DNA of 18,120 nucleotides from positions 1 to 18,120 of the forward strand of contig DAIORV010000041.1 of NCBI GenBank assembly GCA_036752825.1, given 5' to 3'. Below, in pieces: positions 7,417 through 16,667 of this stretch (within the stretch, counting starts at the first letter, position 1; each line of letters begins with the position of its first letter). The DNA comes from UBA5177 sp002413265. GTDB lineage: Bacteria > Chloroflexota > UBA5177. Position numbers and translations under genes: made by a program. The notes under the pieces were generated by a model, which saw only the letters and a list, made by a program, of their open reading frames with translations, made no database searches and had not been told where the DNA came from.

Positions 7417-8886
7417 GTGGAAAAGCTCTTGAATTTCGGTGAGGCCACCTACAAATGGCTGGACGAGCGCCTCGGCATCACCATGATCTTCAAGGCCACG
7501 GCGCTGCATCCCATACCCCGCAGCGTGAACTGGTGGTACGTGTTCGGAAGCGCCGTGCTGACCGCGTTCATGGTTCAGGTGGTCACGGGCATCTTCCTGG
7601 CGATGACCTACGTCCCCTCGCCTGACCACGCCTACGACAGCCTCAACTACATCTCGCATCACCAGCTGCTCGGAAACGTGCTCCGCGGGATTCACTACTG
7701 GGGCGCCTCGGCGATGGTGATGCTCATCTTCATCCACATGACGGCGCACTTCCTCACGGGGTCCTACAAATACCCTCGAGAGCTACAGTGGCTCACCGGC
7801 TCGGTGCTGCTGATCCTGACACTGGCAATGGCCTTCACTGGGCAGCTCCTTCGCTGGAACCAGGATGCCTACTGGGCGATCGTGGTTGGAGCTGAGCAGG
7901 CGGCACGGACGCCGATCATCGGCGCCTGGGTAGAGCAGCTGCTCAATGCCGGACCAAACGTCAACGGCCAGACGCTGACGCGCGTGTACGCGATTCATAT
8001 CTGGCTGGTCCCGGCCGGCATCATCACGTTCGTCACCGTCCACATCTACCTGGTGATCTACAAGGGAATCTCAGAGTGGCCGGTTCCAGGCAAGCCGGTC
8101 AATCCACAGACCTACTGGGCTGAGTACCAGGAAATTCTCCACAACGACGGCGAGCCCTTCTTCCCGAGCGGTGTCTGGAAGGACGCCGTGATGAGTGCTG
8201 CTCTGCTCATCGTCATCATCGCGCTGGCGGTCTTCCTGGGCGCGCAGGACCTCGGAGCCAAAGCCGATCCGACAGCTCCCGGCAACCCGAAGCCGGACTG
8301 GTATCTGATCTGGTATTTCGCGATCCTGGCGCTGATTGGGGTGACTCCCATGGGAGCGGCGGTGACGCCGTACGTCATCATTCTGGCGCCGGCCATCGGC
8401 TTTGGCGTGCTGTTCCTCTTTCCGCTTGCCAACAAGGGAGAGCGACATTACGCGCGCCGTCCCTGGGCGATTGCGACCGTCCTGCTGGCCGCGAGCTCCA
8501 CGCTGGTTCTGATCTTTCTGGGATATCAGGAACCCTGGAAACCGCAGCTAGGGCCAAATGGAGACCAGGTACCATCCATCGCGGCGAAGGATCTGCGCGG
8601 ACTCTCCGGGCCTCGACTCGAGGGCGCACATCTGATGCACAACATGGCGTGTCTGGCCTGCCACCAGCTCAATGGTGTCGGCGGACTGCGCGGGCCCGAC
8701 CTCAGCTCCGTGGGGGATCAGCTAACCGAGGGGGAATTCATCTATCGCATCGCGCGGGGTGGAGGCGGCATGCCCTCGTATGGCAACGTTCTCACTCCGA
8801 CTCAGGTTCGCGACCTGGTCGATTACCTGGAGAGCCGGACCGCGAATGCGCCTGCACAGGCGGCACGTAGCGGGTCCAGTCCGTGA
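7417..8886 (+). CDS. qcrB: Cytochrome b (b6/subunit IV type) fused to C-terminal cytochrome c
   Basis: A 489-residue fusion. Residues about 1-240 form the haem-b-binding four-helix core, with H93/H107 and H194/H209 as the two haem pairs. The second pair is separated by 14 residues, the spacing of b6-type cytochromes. Residues about 250-370 are the subunit-IV part, with PDWY (293-296) in place of PEWY at the Qo site. Residues about 395-475 are a monohaem cytochrome c domain, with CLACH (412-416) and likely axial M452 in GGMPSY. The Ala/Ser-rich tail ends the protein. It oxidises menaquinol and passes electrons through its own c haem to the oxidase. Start is GTG 7417 with AGGAA 5-6 nt upstream. 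It is the last gene of the operon; no terminator was seen after it. Confidence 0.94.
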   Translation: MEKLLNFGEATYKWLDERLGITMIFKATALHPIPRSVNWWYVFGSAVLTAFMVQVVTGIFLAMTYVPSPDHAYDSLNYISHHQLLGNVLRGIHYWGASAMVMLIFIHMTAHFLTGSYKYPRELQWLTGSVLLILTLAMAFTGQLLRWNQDAYWAIVVGAEQAARTPIIGAWVEQLLNAGPNVNGQTLTRVYAIHIWLVPAGIITFVTVHIYLVIYKGISEWPVPGKPVNPQTYWAEYQEILHNDGEPFFPSGVWKDAVMSAALLIVIIALAVFLGAQDLGAKADPTAPGNPKPDWYLIWYFAILALIGVTPMGAAVTPYVIILAPAIGFGVLFLFPLANKGERHYARRPWAIATVLLAASSTLVLIFLGYQEPWKPQLGPNGDQVPSIAAKDLRGLSGPRLEGAHLMHNMACLACHQLNGVGGLRGPDLSSVGDQLTEGEFIYRIARGGGGMPSYGNVLTPTQVRDLVDYLESRTANAPAQAARSGSSP

Positions 8887-9163
8887 GCCTTCTCTCAAGG
8901 AGCGTGAGGTCCGTGAATTTCCTACCATTCTGTTACAAGTTTGGAGAACGAGCGTATTAGCCGTCGGAAGACCCAGTTTGTGCGTGCATGCGCTGTGCGC
9001 TATGGCTAGACTGGGAAGGATAGGTTGAGCCGCGCCCGCGGGCGGCACGGCCGAGGAGTCAGAGGTCAGTGAAGGAGGTCAAGCAGGGGAGCCACGCGGT
9101 TTTCGGCTCGGAACACCATTGCCCGCCGGTGTCCCGAAGTCAGATCCGATTTCAGGAGTCGCT
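8887..9163 (+). promoter_or_regulatory. Intergenic control region before the LPQTG protein gene
   Basis: No gene and no intrinsic terminator are seen between qcrB and the surface-protein gene. A weak promoter-like pair is TTACAA (8933-8938) and TATTAG (8955-8960) with a 16-nt spacer. A second possible pair begins with TTGTGC near 8978. The GC-rich block near 9026-9050 (GCCGCGCCCGCGGGCGGC) can fold but has no T tail. Whether the surface gene is read through from the respiratory operon cannot be decided from sequence. Confidence 0.25.
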
Positions 9164-10423
9164 ATGAGGTTCATTACGCGAACGAAAATAGCTGTCGGAG
9201 CCACTGGACTTGTGTTAGCGCTTGCCGTGCAAGGGCTCTCACCAAGCCACGCGCAGACAGGCGGCACCATCGGGCAGTTCGGCGCCGATCAGACGTTGAC
9301 TGCCAGTGCAACCGGCGTTACCACGACCCAGGCGTTCCCCGATGGAGCCACCACGGCCGGTTGCTTCATTCAAGTCACCGCCGCCAGCGGCGCCCAGAGC
9401 ACCACGATGGGTAGCTGCACCGGCATCACTTTGACAATCACCTGCGCGAGCGCTGCATTCAGCTCGACGCAGACCACCGATCAGCATGGCGCTGCCCTAG
9501 TCGTCGGCACGACGCGAACCCTGAGCGGTGCGTATGACACGGGCGGACCCTGTGCCGCGGCCAGTCCGCCGGCAGGCGTGACGCCAACTTCAGCCGCAAC
9601 CCTCGCAGGGTTTCCTGCGGGCTCGAAGCTTGTATGGTTCATCAACAACGACACCAGTGCGAGTCGTAATGGCTGCTTCCAGTATTTCGAAGGCACGACT
9701 GGAACTACCGCACAGTGCTTCGCGAACACCGCGACCGGCAGTAACGGCACCTTCTACGAGGCGACCTCAACCGGCACCACCGGCAGCCTCTATCAGACGA
9801 AGGCTGCTTCCGGTACGGGAGCCTCCGGCAATCTGACCATTGGTGGAGTCTTCGTCGAGGCGGCCACGACGGCTGCGGCAACGGCGACGCCTGCGGCTGG
9901 CGCCGGGACTGTGACGCCAACCAGCACCCTTGGAACCTCTGCCGCGACTGCGACGCCGGGCGGTCCCACACCTCCGCCACCGCCGACGTTCATCCCGACG
10001 CCAATTACGCCTCCGCCGGCACCGCCAACAGACACGCCGACGCCGGCACCACCAACGGCTACGCCTGCGCCGACCGACACGACGGTCGCCGCGGTTCCCA
10101 CGAACACGCCGAAGCCGTCTGCAGCGCCGACCAACACCACAGCTGCCGTCGTCGTAGCTCCGACGAAGCCGACCAAAGTCCACGTGACGAAGCCGGTTGT
10201 GGTACCTACCGTCCCGCCGACGGGTGCAGGTGGAACCTACGTCTACAGCTCTAACGGAGCGGCCAAGCTGAGCAAGGCAGCGCTGTCCAGCGCTGCTCCG
10301 AGCAGCCTGCCGCAGACCGGCGGCGCTGACGGCGGCAATCCGACCAGCCCGCTGGCCCCGCTCGCCCTCCTGGGCGCGCTGGGAGTCCTCGCTGGACGCA
10401 CCATTCGCAAGATGAGGAAGTAA
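9164..10423 (+). CDS. LPQTG-anchored cell-surface protein with Pro/Thr stalk
   Basis: A 419-residue exported protein. The signal peptide (1-30) has basic MRFITRTK, a hydrophobic core and likely cleavage after SHA. A Thr/Gly/Ala-rich domain with several Cys (about 31-235) is not recognised. A low-complexity Pro/Thr/Ala stalk (about 235-360) resembles mucin-like spacers. The C-terminus is a sortase sorting signal: LPQTG (382-386), a hydrophobic helix and a basic RKMRK tail. It is predicted to be linked to peptidoglycan by a sortase, which is not in this window, so the organism should be monoderm. Start 9164 is chosen for AGGAG 6 nt upstream and the signal peptide; the frame extends back to a TTG at 9119 without one. 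An intrinsic terminator follows. The ligand is unknown. Confidence 0.88.
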   Translation: MRFITRTKIAVGATGLVLALAVQGLSPSHAQTGGTIGQFGADQTLTASATGVTTTQAFPDGATTAGCFIQVTAASGAQSTTMGSCTGITLTITCASAAFSSTQTTDQHGAALVVGTTRTLSGAYDTGGPCAAASPPAGVTPTSAATLAGFPAGSKLVWFINNDTSASRNGCFQYFEGTTGTTAQCFANTATGSNGTFYEATSTGTTGSLYQTKAASGTGASGNLTIGGVFVEAATTAAATATPAAGAGTVTPTSTLGTSAATATPGGPTPPPPPTFIPTPITPPPAPPTDTPTPAPPTATPAPTDTTVAAVPTNTPKPSAAPTNTTAAVVVAPTKPTKVHVTKPVVVPTVPPTGAGGTYVYSSNGAAKLSKAALSSAAPSSLPQTGGADGGNPTSPLAPLALLGALGVLAGRTIRKMRK

Positions 10424-10446
10424 TCCTCGACTAGCGAGAAGTTTTT

Positions 10447-10481
10447 CAGAGGGCGCACCAAATGGTGCGCCCTCTGTTTTT
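10447..10481 (+). terminator. Intrinsic terminator after the LPQTG protein gene
   Basis: A perfect 14-bp inverted repeat (10447-10460 with 10463-10476, core GGGCGCACC/GGTGCGCCC) is followed at once by TTTTT (10477-10481). It lies 24 nt past the stop codon. The reverse side has no matching T run, so it works for plus-strand transcription and isolates the surface-protein gene from the MarR-aconitase operon. Confidence 0.95.
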
Positions 10482-10556
10482 AAGGGCGACGCTCGGACGG
10501 TTGTGCGGAGGCGCTTGCCCGAACGACCGTTATCGGCGCCGCCCAGCTCGCCCAGG

Positions 10557-10569
10557 TTCTTCTGAAGAA
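10557..10569. repeat. Short perfect inverted repeat upstream of marR promoter
   Basis: TTCTTC and GAAGAA are separated by a single T and lie about 40 nt upstream of the -35 box of the MarR gene. The size and position would suit a dimeric regulator site, but chance cannot be excluded. Confidence 0.3.
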
Positions 10570-10608
10570 GCAGGAAAGATCGCGTGGACGCTCCCACGTG
10601 CCGGCAGA

Positions 10609-10637
10609 TTGCAGTTTTGTATGTATACGCATATAAT
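10609..10637 (+). promoter_or_regulatory. Sigma-70-type promoter of the MarR-aconitase operon, with overlapping dyad
   Basis: The -35 TTGCAG (10609-10614) and -10 TATAAT (10632-10637) are separated by exactly 17 nt, close to the housekeeping consensus. Transcription should start near 10643-10645, at the ATG of the MarR gene, so the message is predicted to be leaderless. Inside the spacer and -10 box lie GTATAC (10623-10628) and the dyad TATG(N6)CATA (10620-10633), a good place for repression by the MarR protein itself. Confidence 0.72.
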
Positions 10638-10643
10638 TCCAAT

Positions 10644-11182
10644 ATGACCGCGACATCCGCCTCGAAATCGTCCCCCGTCGGCCCTTTTCCACCAGGGGCC
10701 GCGCGGGGAGAGTTTCTCGAGGGCCAGCCGACCTATTGGCTCAAGCGCTGTTACCAAGCTCTCCGGCGAACCGTCGACTCTGAACTGCGCTCGTATGGGC
10801 TGACACTTTCTCAGCGAGACGTGTTGCTCACTCTCTACGAGGAAGGACCGCTTTCCCAGAGGGCCATGCGAGAGCGGCTAGGGCTCGAGCAGAGCTCGGT
10901 CTCTCGGCTCGTTGAAGGTCTGGTTCGCAGGGGTCTGGTCGAGCTGCGGGCCGACGCTGAGGACCGACGCGTGCGCAACGCAACGCTCGCGGACAGCGGC
11001 CTGGACTTGCTCAAGCAGACACCCGGCTCCTCTGCGCTTGCAGGAGGTGTCATGACCGCCGGCCTGTCGGAGAAGGAGAGGCTCGATCTAATTCGATTTC
11101 TGGAGATTTGCACCGATAATTTGACCGGGACGGCGAACAGGCGGCCGGCAGAAAGAACTTCAGCTACCGCGGGAGAAGACAA

Positions 11183-11186
<4 letters not shown>
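10644..11186 (+). CDS. MarR-family transcriptional regulator
   Basis: A 180-residue DNA-binding protein. The N-terminal tail is Ser/Pro-rich. A winged-helix domain spans about 30-125, with SQRDVLLTLYEEGPLSQ (56-72), the recognition-helix region EQSSVSRLVEGLVRRGLV (82-99) and the wing DAEDRRVRNATLAD (104-117), all in MarR style. C-terminal helices for dimerisation follow (about 141-162). The start ATG 10644 is preferred because a near-consensus promoter ends 6 nt before it. A GTG at 10584 lies upstream of that promoter, so it would not be transcribed from it. Its stop overlaps the aconitase start by ATGA, so the two are co-translated. It probably represses its own promoter and hence aconitase; the effector is unknown. 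C36 and C156 are the only Cys and do not match the OhrR pattern clearly. Confidence 0.86.
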
Positions 11187-13924
<2,738 letters not shown>

Positions 13925-14266
13925 CTCGGGGAACCAGCCACCCTTTAGTGTCCTCCCATTGGCTCTCACGACCCGCCTCCTTGTGCATGGCAGATCAGAC
14001 GCTTCGTCCCCCGATTCCCGATGCAAAGGTCAAGCACCGTAATGGGTGTAGCTCAGGGCTTCAACAGTTGGCACTCGAACACCACTCCTGCACGGCCTGC
14101 GATCCACCTGATGGCGGGATCCGCTCATTTGAGGTCTCCGTTTGCTTTCCTAGATTCCATCTGAATCTCTAGCTAAGCAGGCATAATGGTCGCCGGCAGA
14201 CGTCAAGCGTCGATGCGGACCGTAACCAGATCTTCCGAGCTCCGTTAAGCAGAGGAATGCCAGAAC
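13925..14266. other. Intergenic region between acnA and the sigma factor gene
   Basis: This stretch of 342 nt has no convincing gene. A 74-codon plus-strand open frame (13948-14172) has no ribosome binding site and unusual composition. No intrinsic terminator is visible after acnA; only a weak AGCCA/TGGCT pair flanks a 20-plus-nt loop. GGGTGTAGCTCAG near 14044-14056 resembles the start of a tRNA, but no anticodon or T arm follows. The right end probably carries the sigma-factor promoter. Confidence 0.5.
14222..14247 (+). promoter_or_regulatory. Candidate ECF-type promoter for the sigma factor operon
   Basis: GTAACC (14222-14227) and CGTTA (14243-14247), about 15 nt apart, resemble the -35 AAC and -10 CGT elements of ECF sigma promoters and sit 20 nt before the GTG start. 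Autoregulation is usual for ECF operons. The match is partial and could be chance. Confidence 0.2.
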
Positions 14267-14857
14267 GTGCAGCAGCCGCCGAGTGCAAGTGCCCGCTCCG
14301 AGGCGTGGCCTGACCTCATCGAGCGGGCGCGACACGATCGCACCGCCTTCGGAGAGCTGTACGACCTCTATCTGAACCGCGTCTACGCGTTTTGCCTGTC
14401 GCGGATGAAAAACCGCGAAGAAGCCGAGGATGTGACCGCGCAGACCTTCGAACGAGCTTTGAAGAGCATCGCCACCTATGAAAGCCATGGGGCTCCAATG
14501 TCCTCCTGGCTCTTTCGGATTGCCGCGAACCTGGTGACGGATCGGGTTCGACGTCAGGCGCCGGTAGTCAATCTTGGGGACGATCCCATCCCCGACGAAG
14601 GGAACAATCCCTCGCGCGAACCGGACCCGGAGGACCAGGCGCTGCAATGGGAGAGGGCTCTGTACTTGAGAGAACTAGTAGCTGCGCTGGCTCAGGAGCA
14701 GCAACGAGCCTTGCGACTCCGATACTTCCAGGGAAAGAGTGTGGCCGAGGTCGCTGAAGCGCTCGGTAAGAACGAGAACGCGACCAAGCAACTGCTGCAC
14801 CGGGCCATGGAGAACATGCGGCGGCGGATGCGCGGGGAGTCATTGAAAGATGTCTAA
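14267..14857 (+). CDS. RNA polymerase sigma factor, ECF subfamily
   Basis: A 196-residue sigma-70-family factor with only regions 2 and 4. Region 2 (about 27-97) includes AFGELYDLYLNRVYAFC, the EEAEDVTAQTFERAL segment (51-65) and WLFRIAANLVTDRVRR (81-96). Region 4 (about 135-188) has LRLRYFQGKSVAEVAEALGK and the helix-turn-helix ending QLLHRAMENMRRR. The acidic, Pro-rich linker (103-125) is typical. It directs RNA polymerase to a regulon that cannot be named from sequence. The start is GTG 14267, with AGAGGAA about 11 nt upstream. The end overlaps the next gene by 8 nt, the usual arrangement for a sigma and its membrane-bound antagonist. Confidence 0.92.
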   Translation: MQQPPSASARSEAWPDLIERARHDRTAFGELYDLYLNRVYAFCLSRMKNREEAEDVTAQTFERALKSIATYESHGAPMSSWLFRIAANLVTDRVRRQAPVVNLGDDPIPDEGNNPSREPDPEDQALQWERALYLRELVAALAQEQQRALRLRYFQGKSVAEVAEALGKNENATKQLLHRAMENMRRRMRGESLKDV

Positions 14858-16151
14858 GCGCGGCTCAGACATCAGTCGAGAGGAGGACACGCAGCTGGAA
14901 AAGGTCCTCCTCGAGCTGGCGCCCACCGTCCTCGACCAGGAGTGGGCGGAGGGCCAGGAGCCGTCCGAGACGTTTGCCGATACTCTGCGTGCTCGACTCG
15001 TCGACGAGCCGCGGAAACGCGGCGTCTCTCTCCCGCGTCTGCCCGGCACTCTTCATCTGCCGCGCACTCCTCGTCTCGCGATATGGGTGGTGCTGCCTGC
15101 AGCTGCCGCGGTGGCCGTCGCCGTCATCTTTCTTCTCTCTTCTCATCCGAGTGGATCGACCAGGCCCAAACAAGTGGCCGCGGCATCGGTTCCGACTCCC
15201 TCCGCCGACGATCTCAGCAAAAGCTTCCCGCTAAACGCCGGTGTCGGGGGAGGAGGGGGCCCGCCGAATCCCAGCGTGAGCAAGATCGAGTACCTTCACG
15301 GGGGCGCATACCCTGGACATGTGGCGATTTCCGGTCATCCGAGCGTCACCATGCCCCCTCACGCCGCCGCATTTGTCCTCCAAAGGCCTCCGGCGCAACT
15401 CTCATCCTACGTCGCGACACTTGCCAAGCATCTCGCAATCACCGGCGCGGTCAAGGTTTCTCACACCCCAGAGGTGCTCGACAGCGGCCGCCGCATCACG
15501 ACGTACTTCTATGTCTCTCGCGGGGCCGGAACCTCGGTCTCGAATCCCATTCGGAGCGTCGCCGTTTCACAGTTGGATGCTCACGTGATCTTCCACAACA
15601 ACGCGACAGACTTTCAAACAACGCCGGGCAAGCCCATTGCGGCCTCAGATGCAGTGCGTAAGGCTCGACTGTTCCTGCAACGAATGGGCTGGCCCGGGTC
15701 TTCCATGCCCGTGTTATCTGTCACGAGCTTTGCAGGCACCCGCCCCGGCTCACCAGCGGCGCGGAGCAAGCAGGTGAACGTGGGCTGGCCGGGAGTTGCG
15801 AGCTCAGACCGACCTGCCGCCACACTATGGGTCGCGGCGGACGGCAGCATCAGTGAGGCATTGATTCTTCCGCCCGAAGCAAAACGCGAAATCGTTGCCT
15901 TCCGCCCGCTGCAGACGGCCTGGAATGCAGTGCTGGCGGGTAAAGCGCCGGTAGGGGTACAGATCATTGGTCCAAAACCCAAGGCACCGGGAGTCGCAAC
16001 GCTTTCGGCAACCTCGCTCGAATACGTAGTCACCACCTCGAGCAGCGGCCGAATGTATCTGGTGCCGGCCTACAAGTTCACCGGCACGGCCCGCATTCAG
16101 GGTGCGCCGGGACGGTATGGCTGGATCTCCCTGGTGCCGGCGGTGAAGTGA
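14850..16151 (+). CDS. Single-pass membrane protein, putative anti-sigma factor
   Basis: A 433-residue protein. It has a soluble, charged cytoplasmic part (1-74), one membrane helix (about 75-97), a Ser/Pro/Gly-rich stretch (98-140) and a large extracytoplasmic domain (about 140-433) that I do not recognise. Its topology and its 8-nt overlap with the ECF sigma gene support an anti-sigma role, with the outer domain sensing the envelope. The zinc anti-sigma motif HxxxCxxC is absent and there is no Cys in the cytoplasmic part, so it would belong to a different anti-sigma type. Its stop codon TGA (16149-16151) is directly followed by the opposing stop of the lipoprotein gene. The membrane topology is clear; the anti-sigma function is inferred. 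Confidence 0.72.
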   Translation: MSKRGSDISREEDTQLEKVLLELAPTVLDQEWAEGQEPSETFADTLRARLVDEPRKRGVSLPRLPGTLHLPRTPRLAIWVVLPAAAAVAVAVIFLLSSHPSGSTRPKQVAAASVPTPSADDLSKSFPLNAGVGGGGGPPNPSVSKIEYLHGGAYPGHVAISGHPSVTMPPHAAAFVLQRPPAQLSSYVATLAKHLAITGAVKVSHTPEVLDSGRRITTYFYVSRGAGTSVSNPIRSVAVSQLDAHVIFHNNATDFQTTPGKPIAASDAVRKARLFLQRMGWPGSSMPVLSVTSFAGTRPGSPAARSKQVNVGWPGVASSDRPAATLWVAADGSISEALILPPEAKREIVAFRPLQTAWNAVLAGKAPVGVQIIGPKPKAPGVATLSATSLEYVVTTSSSGRMYLVPAYKFTGTARIQGAPGRYGWISLVPAVK

Positions 16152-16667
16152 CTACGGGCTTACGTTGCCGATGAGCTCCATCCCGCCGTTTACGGGAACT
16201 TTCAAGCCGACGCTTCCATGTAGAGCGGAGCCGAAAAGACTGATCGAGATGGTGTTCGAGCCGTTGCCGGCGGACTTCGAGACGACGTGGATGGTCATGT
16301 TGCAGGTGGCCTTCTTCTGAAGTGGGCCGAAATCGATGGCGGGCGCAATCTGGAATGGCTTGAGAACGACCGCGCCGTGGCCACAGCCGTGCGCGCTGAG
16401 CACTTTCCACATGGGGCTCAACCCATTAAAGACGACCACCAGGTGCGGAACCGGGGATCCGATGTTTTGCGCGATTAGCTGCAAGTCCACGCGTGAGCCG
16501 ATGACCTGCGTCGTTGGCCAGCCGCCGCTCATCACCACGCTGTAAGGCATGGGTGTGCCGTTGAGCGCCTCCAGGCCACCCCCGCTGCTCCCACATCCGC
16601 TCAAACCCACACCAACGCCGAGCAGAAGGAGGGACGTGCGCAGACGGCTCAAGCTTTTCTCCTTCAC
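16152..16667 (-). CDS. Lipoprotein of unknown function
   Basis: An exported lipoprotein of 171 residues from GTG 16667. The N-terminus has Arg, a hydrophobic core and the lipobox LSGC (Cys at residue 25), followed by a Gly/Ser linker CGSSGGG. The mature part (about 35-171) looks beta-rich, with AHGCGHG and ATCNMT providing two further Cys that may pair. No family is recognised. Two starts are possible: GTG 16667, which overlaps the upstream gene's stop by GTGA, and TTG 16652, which has AAGGAG 6 nt before it and gives a compact signal MSRLRTSLLLL. The TTG may be the true start. It is co-transcribed with the upstream secreted protein and runs convergent, without any gap, to the putative anti-sigma gene. 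Confidence 0.75.
   Translation of the reverse strand: MKEKSLSRLRTSLLLLGVGVGLSGCGSSGGGLEALNGTPMPYSVVMSGGWPTTQVIGSRVDLQLIAQNIGSPVPHLVVVFNGLSPMWKVLSAHGCGHGAVVLKPFQIAPAIDFGPLQKKATCNMTIHVVSKSAGNGSNTISISLFGSALHGSVGLKVPVNGGMELIGNVSP

Noticed and set aside
9026..9050. GC-rich self-complementary block before the LPQTG gene
   Set aside because: Pairing is irregular and there is no T run, so it is not called a terminator.
9767..10642. Long minus-strand open frame opposite the Pro/Thr stalk and terminator
   Set aside because: It is made of Arg-rich antisense codons of the stalk and would have to read through a strong plus-strand terminator hairpin; the LPQTG gene explains the region.
14041..14115. tRNA-like start GGGTGTAGCTCAG
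   Set aside because: The acceptor spacing is wrong and no anticodon stem, T-arm GTTCGA or matching 3' acceptor strand follows.
13948..14172. 74-codon open frame between acnA and the sigma gene
   Set aside because: No ribosome binding site, GTG start and composition unlike neighbouring genes; treated as chance.
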